A stretch of DNA of 64,000 bases from Crenobacter luteus (GCF_004345725.1 NZ_SLXG01000011.1:1-64000), one strand, 5' to 3'. Shown: positions 51,760-63,468, numbered from the stretch's first letter. Translations and numbers: made by a program. Notes: a model not told the origin generated them from the sequence alone.

Positions 51760-52830
51760 TCATACCACGACGCCGTGCCGGCCCAGCGCCCAGCGCACCG
51801 TCTCGGCCACCGGCGGCGACGGGTGGTCGAGCCGAGCGCGCAGCGCGGCGACCACCGCGTCCGAGCCCGGCGCGTTGCCGAGGCCGACGGCGAGGTTGGA
51901 CAGCCACTTTTCGTAGCCGATGCGGTAGATCGGGCTGCCGGCGAGCCGCTCCTTGAAGTCGGCCTCGCTCCAGCCGAACAGTTCGACGAGGCCGACGTCG
52001 TCGAGGCCGTGGCGCACGGAAAAATCGGCCTCGGCGGTATCGACCGCGAAGCGGTTCCACGGGCACACCAGCTGGCAGTCGTCGCAACCGTAGACACGGT
52101 TGCCGATCAAGGGACGCAACGCCTCGGGGATCGCGCCTTTCAGTTCGATGGTCAGGTAGGAAATGCAGCGGCGCGCGTCGACCTCGTACGGCGCGACGAT
52201 GGCGCCGGTCGGACAGGCCGACAGGCACTGCGAGCAGCGGCCGCAGTGACCGTTGTCGGTCGGCTCGTCGGCCGGCAGCGGCAGGTCGGTGAACAGCTCG
52301 CCGAGGAAAAACAGCGAGCCCTGATTCTTCGTCAGCAGCAGCGTGTGCTTGCCGCGCCAGCCGAGGCCGGCCTGCTGCGCCGCCTCGACCTCCATCACCG
52401 GCGCGCTGTCGGTGAACACGCGGTGGCCGTAGGCGCCGACCGCCGCCCCGACACGCTCGGCCAACTTCTGCAGCCGGTTGCGCAGCACCTTGTGGTAGTC
52501 GCGGCCGAGCGCGTAGCGCGACAGGTAGGCCGCGCTGCCGTCGGCGAGCACGTCCTCGGCGCGTTTCGCGCCGCCGGGCCAGTAGTTCATCCTGACGCTG
52601 ACCACGGAGAGCGTGCCGGGCACCAGCTCGTACGGCCGCGCGCGTTTCATGCCGTGCTGCGCCATATAGGCCATCTCGCCGTGCCGGCCCTCGGCCAGCC
52701 ACGCCGCCAGCCGCGCCTCGACCCCCTCGGGCAGCGTCGCCGGGCCGATGCGGGCGTCGGCAAAGCCCAGTTCGAGCGCCCACGCTTTGATTTGCGCCGC
52801 CAATTCGCGATAATTTGCCGGGTTTTCCAT
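51760..52830 (-). CDS. queG: Epoxyqueuosine reductase QueG
   Basis: 356 residues from MENPANYREL, with AGGA upstream; an ATG four codons earlier is the alternative. The two 4Fe-4S clusters are CGRCSQCLSACP and CDDCQLVCPWN. The N-terminal cobalamin domain and C-terminal HEAT-like repeat (WLSNLAVGLGNAPGS) are present. It performs the final B12-dependent step of queuosine tRNA modification. It is divergent from tsaE with a 10-bp gap, a common neighbourhood. Confidence 0.95.
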   Translation of the reverse strand: MENPANYRELAAQIKAWALELGFADARIGPATLPEGVEARLAAWLAEGRHGEMAYMAQHGMKRARPYELVPGTLSVVSVRMNYWPGGAKRAEDVLADGSAAYLSRYALGRDYHKVLRNRLQKLAERVGAAVGAYGHRVFTDSAPVMEVEAAQQAGLGWRGKHTLLLTKNQGSLFFLGELFTDLPLPADEPTDNGHCGRCSQCLSACPTGAIVAPYEVDARRCISYLTIELKGAIPEALRPLIGNRVYGCDDCQLVCPWNRFAVDTAEADFSVRHGLDDVGLVELFGWSEADFKERLAGSPIYRIGYEKWLSNLAVGLGNAPGSDAVVAALRARLDHPSPPVAETVRWALGRHGVVV

Positions 52831-52840
52831 AGATTCCTGC

Positions 52841-53332
52841 ATGGTCATGAATGATAGCAGCCTCGCGTCCGGCCACCTCGCCGACGAAACCGCCACGCTG
52901 GCGCTGGGCGCCGCGCTCGCGCGCGCCGTCGCCGCCGGCACGGTGATCTACCTCGAAGGCGAGCTGGGTGCCGGCAAGACCACCCTGACGCGCGGCCTGC
53001 TGCGCGCGCTCGGCCACGCCGGCCGCGTCAAGAGCCCGACCTACACGCTGGTCGAGAGCTACCCGCTGCCCGGCCTCACGGCGCACCACTTCGACCTGTA
53101 CCGGATGGCCGACCCGGAGGAGTGGGAAGACGCCGGCTTTCGCGAACTCTTCGACGAGACCAGCGTCTGTCTGGTCGAATGGCCGGAAAAGGCCGCCGGC
53201 CTGGTGCCGCCGCCGGACCTGACGCTGTCGCTCGCGATCGACGGCGACGGCCGCCGCTATCGTCTACACGCCCACACCCCGAACGGACACGCATGTCTCA
53301 ATCGACTTTCGACCCCGTCCGCCGGCGCCTAG
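52841..53332 (+). CDS. tsaE: tRNA threonylcarbamoyladenosine biosynthesis ATPase TsaE
   Basis: 163 residues. Walker [28 protein letters not shown] and [13 protein letters not shown] are typical of TsaE. It works with TsaB and TsaD to make t6A in tRNA. The 3' end overlaps the amiC start by 40 bp, implying co-expression. The start ATG has no clear ribosome-binding site; the ATG two codons later is an alternative. Confidence 0.95.
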   Translation: MVMNDSSLASGHLADETATLALGAALARAVAAGTVIYLEGELGAGKTTLTRGLLRALGHAGRVKSPTYTLVESYPLPGLTAHHFDLYRMADPEEWEDAGFRELFDETSVCLVEWPEKAAGLVPPPDLTLSLAIDGDGRRYRLHAHTPNGHACLNRLSTPSAGA

Positions 53333-54537
53333 TCGGCCTGGCCGCCGCCAGCTGGCTGCTGACGGTCAGCCGCGTCGGCGTGGCCGCCGCCCCGCAGATC
53401 GTCGCGGTGCGCGTCTGGCCCTCGTCCACCTACACCCGCGTCACGCTCGAAGCCAGCGAAAGCCTGCGCTTCAAGACCACCTCGCTGGCCAACCCGAACC
53501 GGCTGGTGATCGACATCGAGGGCGTCGAGCTCAACAGCCTCTTGCGCGACCTGGCCGGCCAGGTCACCGCCCACGACCCCTTCGTCAAGACCGTGCGCGC
53601 CGGCCAGTTCAACCCCGACACCGTGCGCCTGGTGCTCGACCTCAAGACCGACGTCAAGCCGCAGGTGTTCACGCTCAAGCCGGTCGCCGAATACCAGCAC
53701 CGGCTGGTGGTCGACCTCTACCCGGCCCGCGCGCAGGACGACCCGCTCCTGGCGCTCCTGGAGGACTACAACAAGAACGGCGGCCTCGCCGCCGACGCGA
53801 GCCCGGCGCGACCGCAGAAGGGCCGCGCCGGCACCGACCGGCCCATCGTCATCGTGCTCGACCCCGGCCACGGCGGCGAGGACCCGGGCGCGATCGGCCC
53901 GTCGGGCACGCGCGAGAAGGACGTGGTGCTGAAGATCGCCAAGGAGCTGCAGCGGCAGATCGAACGCGAGCGGAACATGAAGGTCTACCTGACGCGCGAC
54001 GAAGACGTGTTCATCCCGCTGGGCGTGCGCGTCGCCAAGGCGCGCAAGCTGAACGCCGACCTTTTCATCTCCATCCACGCCGACGCCTTCATCAGCCCGA
54101 CGGCGCGCGGCTCGTCGGTGTTCGCGCTGTCGGAAAAGGGCGCGACCAGCACCGCGGCGCGCTACCTCGCGCAGACGCAGAACGACGCCGACCTGATCGG
54201 CGGCGTGAAAATCGCCAGCCGCGACCGCTACCTCGCGCACACCCTGCTCGACCTGACGCAGACGGCGACGATCAACGACAGCCTCAAGCTCGGCAAGACG
54301 GTGCTCGGCCAGATCGGCGAGCTGAACACGCTGCACAAGAAGCAGGTCGAGCAGGCCGGCTTCGCCGTGCTCAAGGCGCCGGATATCCCGTCCATCCTGG
54401 TCGAGACCGCCTTCATCAGCCACCCCGAGGAGGAAAAGCGCCTGGTCGACCCGGTGTTTCAGCAGCGGATGGCCACGGCCATCCTGACCGGGGTGAAGCG
54501 CTACTTCGCGCAGGGCGCGGTGCTGGCACGGCTGTAG
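53293..54537 (+). CDS. amiC: N-acetylmuramoyl-L-alanine amidase AmiC
   Basis: 414 residues. The N-terminus [22 protein letters not shown] is a Tat-like signal. The AMIN domain (about residues 40-140) targets the septum. The zinc-amidase domain has [23 protein letters not shown] and the catalytic Glu in [11 protein letters not shown]. It splits septal peptidoglycan during cell separation. It overlaps tsaE by 40 bp. Confidence 0.95.
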   Translation: MSQSTFDPVRRRLVGLAAASWLLTVSRVGVAAAPQIVAVRVWPSSTYTRVTLEASESLRFKTTSLANPNRLVIDIEGVELNSLLRDLAGQVTAHDPFVKTVRAGQFNPDTVRLVLDLKTDVKPQVFTLKPVAEYQHRLVVDLYPARAQDDPLLALLEDYNKNGGLAADASPARPQKGRAGTDRPIVIVLDPGHGGEDPGAIGPSGTREKDVVLKIAKELQRQIERERNMKVYLTRDEDVFIPLGVRVAKARKLNADLFISIHADAFISPTARGSSVFALSEKGATSTAARYLAQTQNDADLIGGVKIASRDRYLAHTLLDLTQTATINDSLKLGKTVLGQIGELNTLHKKQVEQAGFAVLKAPDIPSILVETAFISHPEEEKRLVDPVFQQRMATAILTGVKRYFAQGAVLARL

Positions 54538-54551
54538 CGCCGCGTCCGCCA

Positions 54552-54594
54552 GAACGACGGCCCCGCCTCCGGACAAGGAGCGGGGCCGTCGTTC
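54552..54594. terminator. Long hairpin between amiC and yacG
   Basis: GAACGACGGCCCCGC (54552-54566) pairs perfectly with GCGGGGCCGTCGTTC (54580-54594). No T-run follows, but the 15-bp stem between convergent genes suggests a bidirectional terminator. A variant repeat copy follows at 54609-54620. Confidence 0.7.
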
Positions 54595-54628
54595 GTCGCG
54601 CCCGGCCGGGGTTGGCCGAGGCCCGGGC

Positions 54629-54829
54629 TCAGTGACCGGACGATCGCAGCTCGTCGTCGTTCGGCGCCTCTTCCTCGGCCGGCACGCGGTAGCTCTCGTT
54701 CGCCCAGGCGCCCAGGTCGATCAGCTTGCAGCGCTCGCTGCAGAATGGCCGGTAGCGACTCTCCGGCGTCCACTCGACGGCCTTGCCGCAGGTCGGGCAG
54801 GCGACGGTGCGCGGTTTCGGCGTGCTCAT
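54629..54829 (-). CDS. yacG: DNA gyrase inhibitor YacG
   Basis: 66 residues. The zinc finger [10 protein letters not shown]...[14 protein letters not shown] matches YacG, which binds GyrB. The acidic tail is normal. Its ATG nearly abuts the zapD stop (1-bp gap). It is the last gene of the pil-coaE-zapD-yacG string. Confidence 0.94.
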   Translation of the reverse strand: MSTPKPRTVACPTCGKAVEWTPESRYRPFCSERCKLIDLGAWANESYRVPAEEEAPNDDELRSSGH

Positions 54830-54830
54830 G

Positions 54831-55589
54831 TCAGAATTTGCAGAAGGTCAGGTCGAACTCGACGTCGGCGTCGGTCTGGCGCGGGCGGACCTCGCCGGTC
54901 ACCGCCGACACGAAGCGGATGTTGAGCGCGTACTTGTTGGCGGACAGCTCGGGCAGTACGCCGAGCGCCTCGTCGAAGGCGACGCGGATCAGCTGCACCA
55001 CCTTGCCGCCGGACATCTGCTGGAACATGCCGCGCCGCGCGAGGTAGTGGTGGGTCTTGCCGCTGTCGCGCAGGATCTTGAGCAGGATGCGGCTGGCTTC
55101 GGCGGTCGGCATCAAGGGCGCGGCCCAGCGCGACAGGTCGGCGCGGCGCACCTCGGCCGGGCGCTGCTGCCACAGGAAGTAGGACGGCAAGTCGAACTGG
55201 CAGGTGCCGCCCGGAATGCCGGCGCGCTGCTTGACCGCCATCAGCCACTCGTTCTCCCTGAGGTGCTGGCCGAACTTGCCGGTCAGCTCGAGCAGGCGCG
55301 CGGTGGTCGCCTCGATCTCGTCCAGGAGCGCGTCCAGCGCGCTCGTCTCGACCGCCGGGCTGTCCTGCAAGGACTCGAGCAGCTGCTTCTGGCGCTCGAG
55401 TTCCTGCAGCAGGTCGGCCTTGAGGTCGGCGCGCGAGGCGGTCTCCATCAGCTCGAACATCGTCAGCAGCGCGCTGTGGTGCTCGAAGGGGTGTTCGCCG
55501 TCGATGAAAAACGCCAAGCGCCGGTACAACTGCTCGAGACGCAGCAAGCTGCGGGTGCGTTCGTTGACGGGAAACTCGAAACTGATCAC
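54831..55589 (-). CDS. zapD: Cell division protein ZapD
   Basis: 252 residues beginning [25 protein letters not shown]. It is helical with a middle coiled segment ([19 protein letters not shown]). It crosslinks FtsZ filaments at midcell. Classic order coaE-zapD-yacG downstream of the type IV pilus genes. Confidence 0.94.
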   Translation of the reverse strand: MISFEFPVNERTRSLLRLEQLYRRLAFFIDGEHPFEHHSALLTMFELMETASRADLKADLLQELERQKQLLESLQDSPAVETSALDALLDEIEATTARLLELTGKFGQHLRENEWLMAVKQRAGIPGGTCQFDLPSYFLWQQRPAEVRRADLSRWAAPLMPTAEASRILLKILRDSGKTHHYLARRGMFQQMSGGKVVQLIRVAFDEALGVLPELSANKYALNIRFVSAVTGEVRPRQTDADVEFDLTFCKF

Positions 55590-55628
55590 AACGACGTCTG
55601 CCTGTTGTCTGAAGGTGGGGCCGAAGGC

Positions 55629-56243
55629 CTATTCCGATGGATTAGCCAGCTTGGCAAGATAATAGCGGTGTTTGGCCGCCACTTGAAGCGCCAGACCGGC
55701 CAGATCATCATTATTAACAATCACGGCATCGGCGCGGCGCCGGCGCTCCTCGCGCGGCAGTTGCGCGGCCATGATCGCGCGCACCGCGTCGGGCGCCAGG
55801 CCGCTGCGCGCGACGACGCGCTCGATTTGCTTGTCCTCGTCGGCGTCGACCAAGAGCGTCGTCGCCACCTCGGCGAGAAAGGCCGGCGTCTCGAACAACA
55901 GCGGCACGACCAGCACCGCGTACGGGCCGGACAGCTCGGCCAACCTTCTGCGGCTCTCGGCGAGGATCAGCGGGTGCAGAATGGATTCGAGGCGCGCGCG
56001 CGCCGCCGGGTCGGCAAACACCCTGTCGCGCATCGCCGCGCGGTCGAGCGCGCCGTCGGCGCGGCGCACCGCGTCGCCGAAGGCCGCCACCAGCGCCGGC
56101 ATCGCCGCGCCGCCGGGGCCGGTCAGCGCGTGCGCGACGTCGTCGGTGTCGACCACCGGCACGCCGAGGTCGGCGAACAGCCTGGCGACGGTGCTCTTGC
56201 CCGAGCCTATGCCTCCGGTCAGGCCGACGATCTTAAGCGCCAT
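55629..56243 (-). CDS. coaE: Dephospho-CoA kinase
   Basis: 204 residues. P-loop [17 protein letters not shown] at residues 7-23; the [10 protein letters not shown] motif and the C-terminal AVIVNNDD are typical. It phosphorylates dephospho-CoA to CoA. The start overlaps the pilD stop by 11 bp. A repeat copy at 55935 encodes R-L-A-E. Confidence 0.95.
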   Translation of the reverse strand: MALKIVGLTGGIGSGKSTVARLFADLGVPVVDTDDVAHALTGPGGAAMPALVAAFGDAVRRADGALDRAAMRDRVFADPAARARLESILHPLILAESRRRLAELSGPYAVLVVPLLFETPAFLAEVATTLLVDADEDKQIERVVARSGLAPDAVRAIMAAQLPREERRRRADAVIVNNDDLAGLALQVAAKHRYYLAKLANPSE

Positions 56244-57096
56244 TCAGATACCACCTCACGATGTCGCCGCCCCACACGTAGGCGATCCAGCCGGCCGCCG
56301 CCAGATACGGCCCGAACGGCAAGGGCTGGCCGCGCCCGTGGCGCGACAGCGCGATCAGCACGACGCCGACCAGCGCGCCGACCAGCGACGACAGCAGGAT
56401 CACCAAGGGCAGCATCGTCCAGCCCAGCCAGGCGCCGAGCGCCGCCAAGAGCTTGAAGTCGCCGAAGCCCATGCCCTCCTTGCCGGTGACGAGCCGGAAC
56501 AGCCAGTACACCGACCACAGCGACAGATAGCCGGCGATCGCGCCCCACAGCGCGTCGGCCAGCGGCAGCGTGCCGGTGACGAGGTGGAACAGCAGGCCGG
56601 CCCACAGCAACGGCAGCGTCAGGCTGTCGGGCAGAAGCTGGGTGTCGGCGTCGATGAAGGTCAGCGCGATCAGCGCCGCGGTCAGCACCAGGCCGCCGGC
56701 CAGCTGCACGCCCGGGCCGAAGTGCCAGCCCAGCAGCGCGAACAGCGCGGCGGTCAACAGTTCGACCAGCGGGTAGCGCGCGCCGATCGGCGCGCGGCAG
56801 GCGCCGCAGCGGCCGCGCAGGAACAGGTAGCTGAGCACCGGCACGTTGTGCCGCGCGGCTATCGTCGTCCCGCAGGCCGGACAGGCCGAGCGCGGCACCA
56901 TCAGGTCGTAGCGCGGCGTCTCGGGCGGCGCCTGGCCGAGAAACTCGGCGCACTCGGCGCGCCAGTCGGCTTCGAGCATCTTCGGCAGCCGGTGGATCAC
57001 CACGTTGAGGAAGCTGCCGACCAAGAGGCCGAGCAGCGCGAGCAGCGACACCAGCGCCCAGGGTTGGCCGAGCCAGAAATCGAACGCAGCCGCCAT
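56233..57096 (-). CDS. pilD: Prepilin peptidase/N-methyltransferase PilD
   Basis: 287 residues, polytopic. It cleaves and methylates type IV prepilins. The Cys tetrad CPACG and CGACR is intact. The catalytic Asp motifs are [11 protein letters not shown] and [18 protein letters not shown] (G-x-G-D). The ATG overlaps the pilC stop (TGATG). A repeat copy at 57061 reads L-G-Q-P near the N-terminus. Confidence 0.95.
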   Translation of the reverse strand: MAAAFDFWLGQPWALVSLLALLGLLVGSFLNVVIHRLPKMLEADWRAECAEFLGQAPPETPRYDLMVPRSACPACGTTIAARHNVPVLSYLFLRGRCGACRAPIGARYPLVELLTAALFALLGWHFGPGVQLAGGLVLTAALIALTFIDADTQLLPDSLTLPLLWAGLLFHLVTGTLPLADALWGAIAGYLSLWSVYWLFRLVTGKEGMGFGDFKLLAALGAWLGWTMLPLVILLSSLVGALVGVVLIALSRHGRGQPLPFGPYLAAAGWIAYVWGGDIVRWYLNGA

Positions 57097-58322
57097 CAGC
57101 CCACCACCTGACCCATCTTGAAGATCGGCAGGTACATCGCGATCACCAGCCCGCCGATCAGCACGCCGAGGATGACCATGATCGCCGGCTCCAAGAGGCT
57201 GGACAGCGCGGCGACCGCGTTGTCGACCTCGTCCTCGTAGAAGTCGGCGACCTTGTCGAGCATCGCGTCGAGCGAGCCGGACTCCTCGCCGATCGCCGTC
57301 ATCTGCAGCGCCATGTTCGGGAACAGCGTCGTGCGCGCCATCGAATCCTTGAGCGTCGAACCGGCGCTGACGTCGGCCTGGATGCGTCGCGTCGCGTCGG
57401 CGTAGACCTGGTTGCCCGAGGCGCCGGCGACCGAGTCGAGCGCCTCGACCAGCGGCACGCCGGCGGCGAACAGCGTCGACAGCGTCCGCGACCAGCGCGC
57501 GATGGTGGCCTTGCGCACCACGTCGCCGAGCACCGGCATCCTGAGCAGCACGCGGTCGAGCTTCTCCTGCAGCCTCGGCGAGCGCTTCATCGCGTAGAGC
57601 GCGCCGAACACCGCCGCGCCGATCGCGCCGAACATCAGCCACCAGTAGTCGACGAACAGGTCGGACAGCCAGATCACCAGCTGCGTCGGCGCCGGCAGGT
57701 CGGCGCCGAAGCTCGAGAACAGGTCCTTGAACGCCGGGATCACGTACAGCATGATCACCGTGGTGATCACGAAGGCGGTCGCGACGATGGCCGACGGATA
57801 GATCATCGCCGACTTGATCTTGCCCTTGATCGCCATCACCTTTTCCTTGTAGGTGGCGAGCTTGTCGAGCAGGGCGTCGAGCACGCCGCCGGTCTCGCCG
57901 GCGGCGATGATGCTGCAGAACAGCTTGTCGAAGTAAAGCGGCCGGCGGCCGAAGGCCTCGGCGAGGCTCATGCCGGTTTCGACGTCGGCGCGTACCTCGA
58001 GCAGCATCTTGGTCACCGCCGGGTTGCCGTGCCCCTTGGCCGCGATGTCGAAGGCCTGCAACAGCGGCACGCCGGCCTTCATCATCGTCGCCAGCTGGCG
58101 GGTGAACAGCGTGATGTCCTTCTCGCCGATGCGCCGGCCGAAGCCGGCGCGGCGGCGGCTCACCTTGGTGACGACGATGCCCTGCCGGCGCAGCTGCGTC
58201 TTGGCCACCGCCTCCGACTCGGCGCGCAGCTCGCCGCGAATCGGCTTGCCGGCCCGATCCTTGCCTTCCCACTGCCAGATGAAGCCCGCGTTGGGCTTCT
58301 TCGCTTTAGAAACCGTCGCCAT
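57096..58322 (-). CDS. pilC: Type IV pilus inner-membrane platform protein PilC
   Basis: 408 residues. The two T2SSF domains have RQLATMMKAGVPLLQAFDI and RTLSTLFAAGVPLVEALDSVAG as the family repeat, with three membrane segments. It connects the PilB motor to the pilin pool. It is between pilB and pilD, the order seen in Neisseria (pilF-pilG-pilD) with no insertion. Confidence 0.95.
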   Translation of the reverse strand: MATVSKAKKPNAGFIWQWEGKDRAGKPIRGELRAESEAVAKTQLRRQGIVVTKVSRRRAGFGRRIGEKDITLFTRQLATMMKAGVPLLQAFDIAAKGHGNPAVTKMLLEVRADVETGMSLAEAFGRRPLYFDKLFCSIIAAGETGGVLDALLDKLATYKEKVMAIKGKIKSAMIYPSAIVATAFVITTVIMLYVIPAFKDLFSSFGADLPAPTQLVIWLSDLFVDYWWLMFGAIGAAVFGALYAMKRSPRLQEKLDRVLLRMPVLGDVVRKATIARWSRTLSTLFAAGVPLVEALDSVAGASGNQVYADATRRIQADVSAGSTLKDSMARTTLFPNMALQMTAIGEESGSLDAMLDKVADFYEDEVDNAVAALSSLLEPAIMVILGVLIGGLVIAMYLPIFKMGQVVG

Positions 58323-58353
58323 AGCGTTGGCCGTACCCTCAAGTCTTGTCGCG

Positions 58354-60063
<1,710 letters not shown>

Positions 60064-60156
60064 GACGCTCCTCGCGGGACGGGATGAATTCGACGCGCCA
60101 ATGATAATGTGATTATGACGGCTTGGCACCCGCGATCTGCCGCGCGGCCGGAAAAC

Positions 60157-60184
60157 AAAAAAGGCTGCCGAGGCAGCCTTTTTC
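60157..60184 (-). terminator. Terminator of the porin gene
   Basis: GGCTGCC (60163-60169) pairs with GGCAGCC (60172-60178), flanked by A's and T's. On the minus strand it ends CTTTTTTGTTTTC. Confidence 0.85.
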
Positions 60185-60200
60185 GCGACACAGGTTCTGA

Positions 60201-61235
60201 TTAGAACTTGTGGATCATTTGCACGCCGAAGGCGCGCTGGTCCGGCACACCGGCTTCGTTCACAGCAGTGTCGTAGTCCAGCTTGCCGTAGGACACGCCA
60301 GCGGTGGTGCGCTTGGACAGCGCGTAGTCGACGCCGACGATGTACTGCTTGTAGCCCGAGTTGTTCAGGTCTTCGCCGTTCACCTTGCTGTCAAAGCCGT
60401 GACCGTAGGAGAATTTCGGAGTGAACGCGCCGACACCGTAGGTCGCGGTCAGGGCAGCTTCGCGGATCTTCGCCTTGTTGTTCAGCACATCTTTGCCGTT
60501 CTGCTGAGCGTAGGCACCGACCAGGCCGAGGCCGAAGTCGAAGTTGTAGCCGGCTTCAACGCGCTGGTAGTAGTAGTTGTCCAGTTCGGCAACGGCGTCG
60601 CCGTTCTTGTAGTCCCAGCGCGCGTAGACGTACTTGGCGGTCAGGCCGCCGTTCTCGTAGCCGAGGCCAACCAGCTTCACGTCGCGGTTGGTGTCCGGAG
60701 CGTACGCCGGGTTGTTGCGGTCTTCGTTCACGCCGTACTGCAGCGTGAAGTCGAAGCCGGCGAATTTCGGGCTGTCGTAGCGCACCGAGTTCTTCAGACG
60801 GGTGTCCAGCGGGGTGTTGGTGTTGGCGATGGCCAGTTGCAGCGCGTCGGCTTCGCTTTCCCACGGGTTCACGATGGCCATGTCGCTGTCGGCGTAGTCG
60901 GACACGTTGCCCAAACGAACCTTACCGAAGTCGCCCTGCAGGCCGATGAAGGTGTTGCGCGAACCGAGGCGGCCCGAGCTGGAGCCGGTGCCGTCGTTCG
61001 GCGCGTCCAGACGCAGGCCGGTCTCGACTTGCCAGATGGCCTTCAGACCGTTGCCGAGGTCTTCGTTGCCCTTGAAGCCGATGCGGGAACCGAAGTCGGC
61101 GACGTTGTTGACGCGCTTTTCGCCGTCGTTCTTCACGTTCTCGAAACCGCCCTTCAGGGTACCGTACAGGGTCACGTCGGCCATAGCGGCTGCCGGCAGA
61201 GCGGCCAGTGCCAGAGCGATCAGCTTCTTGTTCAT
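60201..61235 (-). CDS. Outer-membrane general porin (neisserial type)
   Basis: 344 residues from MNKKLIALALAALPAAAMA, chosen because AGGA lies at a proper distance; an ATG two codons earlier is too close to it. After signal cleavage (..AMA|DVTLYGTLKG) the sequence is a 16-strand-type porin: alternating strands, the VRLGNVSDY loop, and a C-terminal F (VQMIHKF). It allows passive diffusion of small solutes. It is AT-richer than neighbours and probably highly expressed. Confidence 0.94.
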   Translation of the reverse strand: MNKKLIALALAALPAAAMADVTLYGTLKGGFENVKNDGEKRVNNVADFGSRIGFKGNEDLGNGLKAIWQVETGLRLDAPNDGTGSSSGRLGSRNTFIGLQGDFGKVRLGNVSDYADSDMAIVNPWESEADALQLAIANTNTPLDTRLKNSVRYDSPKFAGFDFTLQYGVNEDRNNPAYAPDTNRDVKLVGLGYENGGLTAKYVYARWDYKNGDAVAELDNYYYQRVEAGYNFDFGLGLVGAYAQQNGKDVLNNKAKIREAALTATYGVGAFTPKFSYGHGFDSKVNGEDLNNSGYKQYIVGVDYALSKRTTAGVSYGKLDYDTAVNEAGVPDQRAFGVQMIHKF

Positions 61236-61276
61236 CGCCATTCCTTTCGAAGTCAGTCTTAAGTTTTACCCGTCTC

Positions 61277-61295
61277 GCAATGCACATTGCATTGC
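61277..61295. promoter_or_regulatory. Dyad GCAATGCA-N3-TGCATTGC in the porin leader
   Basis: A perfect 8-bp inverted repeat about 45 bp upstream of the porin ATG, downstream of the predicted promoter. It could be a regulator site or an mRNA stem affecting translation or stability. Confidence 0.45.
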
Positions 61296-61344
61296 AGCAG
61301 GCTTTTCTTCACCGCCGGCGAATGCCGGGCTGGTTTCTGGTGGC

Positions 61345-61373
61345 ACTATAAAACGGACGTTGTGAAAATACAA
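61345..61373 (-). promoter_or_regulatory. Candidate porin promoter
   Basis: On the minus strand -10 TATAGT (61345-61350) is 17 bp from -35-like TTGTAT (61368-61373). This predicts a leader of about 100 nt containing the dyad at 61277-61295. Confidence 0.5.
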
Positions 61374-61612
61374 AAACGTCGCCACCCCGCCACAAGACAC
61401 GTCATCCCAGACGGCAAATCACGCCATCAAATCATTGATTAATAAGAGAAAACAAAAAAACAACAACGGTTGCGCAATTGCAACACCACCCAGCGCAAGC
61501 GCCGAATGTGTTGTAAAAGCGCCGCAGTTTCGCCCGAAAAATCCCGACCAAACGCCTTTGCCTGTCCGCTTGTCCCATACAAAATAGCGGCTGCTTTGTG
61601 AAGGAGTGTGTC
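61374..61612. other. Control region upstream of phr
   Basis: AT-rich relative to its surroundings. It holds a GTTGC-N6-GCAAC dyad (61469-61484) and two TACA-bearing half-sites (TTGTAAA near 61512, CATACAAAAT near 61577) resembling halves of the photo-stress operator palindrome. No full palindrome or strong consensus promoter is seen. Confidence 0.4.
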
Positions 61613-63046
61613 ATGCCCGACGTCAGCCACGCGCTGTGCTGGTTCCGCCGCGACCTGCGCGACTTCGACCACGCGGCGCTGTTTCACGCGCTCAAGCAGA
61701 GCCGGCGCGTCACGCCGGTGTTCGTGTTCGACCGCGCCCTGCTCGAGCCGCTGCCGCGCGACGACCGGCGCGTCGCCTTCATCTGGCAGGCGCTGGCCGA
61801 GCTGAAGGCTTCGCTGCGCACGGCTGGCAGCGATCTGCTCGTCCGCGTCGGCGACCCGGCCGAGGCGATCCCCGCGCTGGCGCGCGAGCTGGGCGCCGGT
61901 GCGGTGTTCGCCAACCGCGACTACGAGCCGCAGGCGATCGCGCGCGACGCGGCGGTCGGGAGAACGTTGGCCGAGCAGGGCGTCGCCTGGCACGACTGCA
62001 AGGATCAGGTGATCTTCGAGCGCGACGAGGTGCTCAGCGGCGCCGGCCGGCCGTACACGGTGTTCACCCCCTACCGCAAGGCGTGGCGGCAGAGGCTCGA
62101 CGCCTTCCAGTTGAAAAGCTACCCGGTCGACCGCTACCGCGAGCGGCTCGCGCGCTTTACCGCCGGCCCGCTGCCGACCCTGGCCGAGCTCGGCTTCGAC
62201 GCGGTCGACCTGGCCGCGCTCGGCGTCAGGTGCGGCATGTCGGGCGGCGCGGCGCTGTTCGCCGACTTCATCGCCCGCGTCGGCCATTACAAGGCGTGGC
62301 GCGACTTTCCGGCGGTCAAGGGCGTGTCCTACCTGTCGGCCCACCTGCGCTTCGGCACGGTGTCGATCCGCGAGCTGGCGCGCTTCGCGCACGAGGAAGG
62401 CAGCGAGGGCGCCGAGGTCTGGCTGGATGAGCTGATCTGGCGCGAGTTCTACCAGCAGCTGTTGTGGCACTTCCCGCACGTCGCGCACAGCAGCTTCAAG
62501 CCCGACTACGCCAGGCTGCCCTTCCCCAACGACGAGGCGTGGTTCGCCGCCTGGTGCGAGGGGCGCACCGGCTACCCGCTGGTCGACGCGGCGATGCGTC
62601 AGCTGAACCGCACCGGCTACATGCACAACCGGCTGCGCATGGTGGCGGCGAGCTTCCTCGTCAAGGACCTGCTGATCGACTGGCGCCGGGGCGAGCGCTA
62701 CTTCGCCGAAAAGCTGCTCGACTTCGAGCTCGCGTCGAACAACGGCGGCTGGCAGTGGGCGGCGTCGACCGGCTGCGACGCGCAGCCGTGGTTCCGCATC
62801 TTCAACCCGGTCACCCAGTCGCAGAAGTTCGACCCGCAGGGTCGCTTCATCCGCCGCTATGTGCCGGAGCTGGCGGCGCTCGACGACGCGGCGATCCACG
62901 CGCCGTGGCAGGCCAAGCGGCTGCCGGCCGGCTTCGCGCTCGGCCGCGACTATCCGGCGCCCATCGTCGAGCACGCCGTGCAGCGCGAAAAGGCGCTGGC
63001 GCTGTTCGGCCGGCGCGGCGGCGCAGCGGCCGGCGCCGACCGATAA
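61613..63046 (+). CDS. phr: Deoxyribodipyrimidine photolyase (class I CPD)
   Basis: 477 residues from ATG 61613 (AAGGAG upstream; an in-frame GTG five codons earlier overlaps that site). The N-terminal antenna domain starts CWFRRDLRDFDHAAL. The FAD domain has TGYPLVDAAMRQLNRTGYMHNRLRMV, WQWAASTG and FNPVTQSQKFDP. It repairs cyclobutane pyrimidine dimers with blue light. In other genomes it clusters with LitR-type genes; here it stands alone 31 kb away. Confidence 0.95.
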   Translation: MPDVSHALCWFRRDLRDFDHAALFHALKQSRRVTPVFVFDRALLEPLPRDDRRVAFIWQALAELKASLRTAGSDLLVRVGDPAEAIPALARELGAGAVFANRDYEPQAIARDAAVGRTLAEQGVAWHDCKDQVIFERDEVLSGAGRPYTVFTPYRKAWRQRLDAFQLKSYPVDRYRERLARFTAGPLPTLAELGFDAVDLAALGVRCGMSGGAALFADFIARVGHYKAWRDFPAVKGVSYLSAHLRFGTVSIRELARFAHEEGSEGAEVWLDELIWREFYQQLLWHFPHVAHSSFKPDYARLPFPNDEAWFAAWCEGRTGYPLVDAAMRQLNRTGYMHNRLRMVAASFLVKDLLIDWRRGERYFAEKLLDFELASNNGGWQWAASTGCDAQPWFRIFNPVTQSQKFDPQGRFIRRYVPELAALDDAAIHAPWQAKRLPAGFALGRDYPAPIVEHAVQREKALALFGRRGGAAAGADR

Positions 63047-63104
63047 GGCCGTCGGCCCCGAGTCGGGCAGCACGAGCCGGCCATCGCCCCACTCTCGGGC
63101 GCAT

Positions 63105-63135
63105 GAAAAAAGCCACCCGGCCGGGTGGCTTTTTT
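63105..63135. terminator. Bidirectional terminator between phr and the ComEA-like gene
   Basis: AGCCACCCGG and CCGGGTGGCT form a perfect stem with A-run and T-run on the two sides. Confidence 0.9.
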
Positions 63136-63150
63136 CGTCGCGCGGGCCGC

Positions 63151-63468
63151 TTACGGCTTCTTGGCCGGCTCGGCCGGTTTGGCCGCTGCCGCCGGCTTGG
63201 CCGCCGTCGCGGCGGGCTTGCCGCCGAGCGTCAGATCCTTGCGCAGGTTCGCCAGCGTCTTGTCGCCGATGCCCGGTACGTTCTTCAGGTCGTCGACCGT
63301 CTTGAACGGCCCGTTCTTGCTGCGGTAGTCGAGGATCGCCTTGGCCTTGGCCGGGCCGATGCCGTTCAGCGCCTCGAGCTCCTGCTGCGTGGCGGTGTTG
63401 AGATTGACGGCGGCGAACGCCGTGCTGCAAACGAGCAGGCCGGCAAAGAGAGTCAACAGCTTCTTCAT
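63151..63468 (-). CDS. ComEA-like helix-hairpin-helix DNA-binding protein
   Basis: 105 residues with a signal peptide (MKKLLTLFAGLLVCSTAFA). The single ComEA domain (VNLNTATQQELEALNGIGPAKAKAIL and DLKNVPGIGDKTLANL) has two helix-hairpin-helix motifs. The C-terminus is a low-complexity A/K/P tail. Periplasmic ComEA holds incoming DNA during natural transformation, which fits the type IV pilus genes and the repeat family. Confidence 0.9.
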   Translation of the reverse strand: MKKLLTLFAGLLVCSTAFAAVNLNTATQQELEALNGIGPAKAKAILDYRSKNGPFKTVDDLKNVPGIGDKTLANLRKDLTLGGKPAATAAKPAAAAKPAEPAKKP

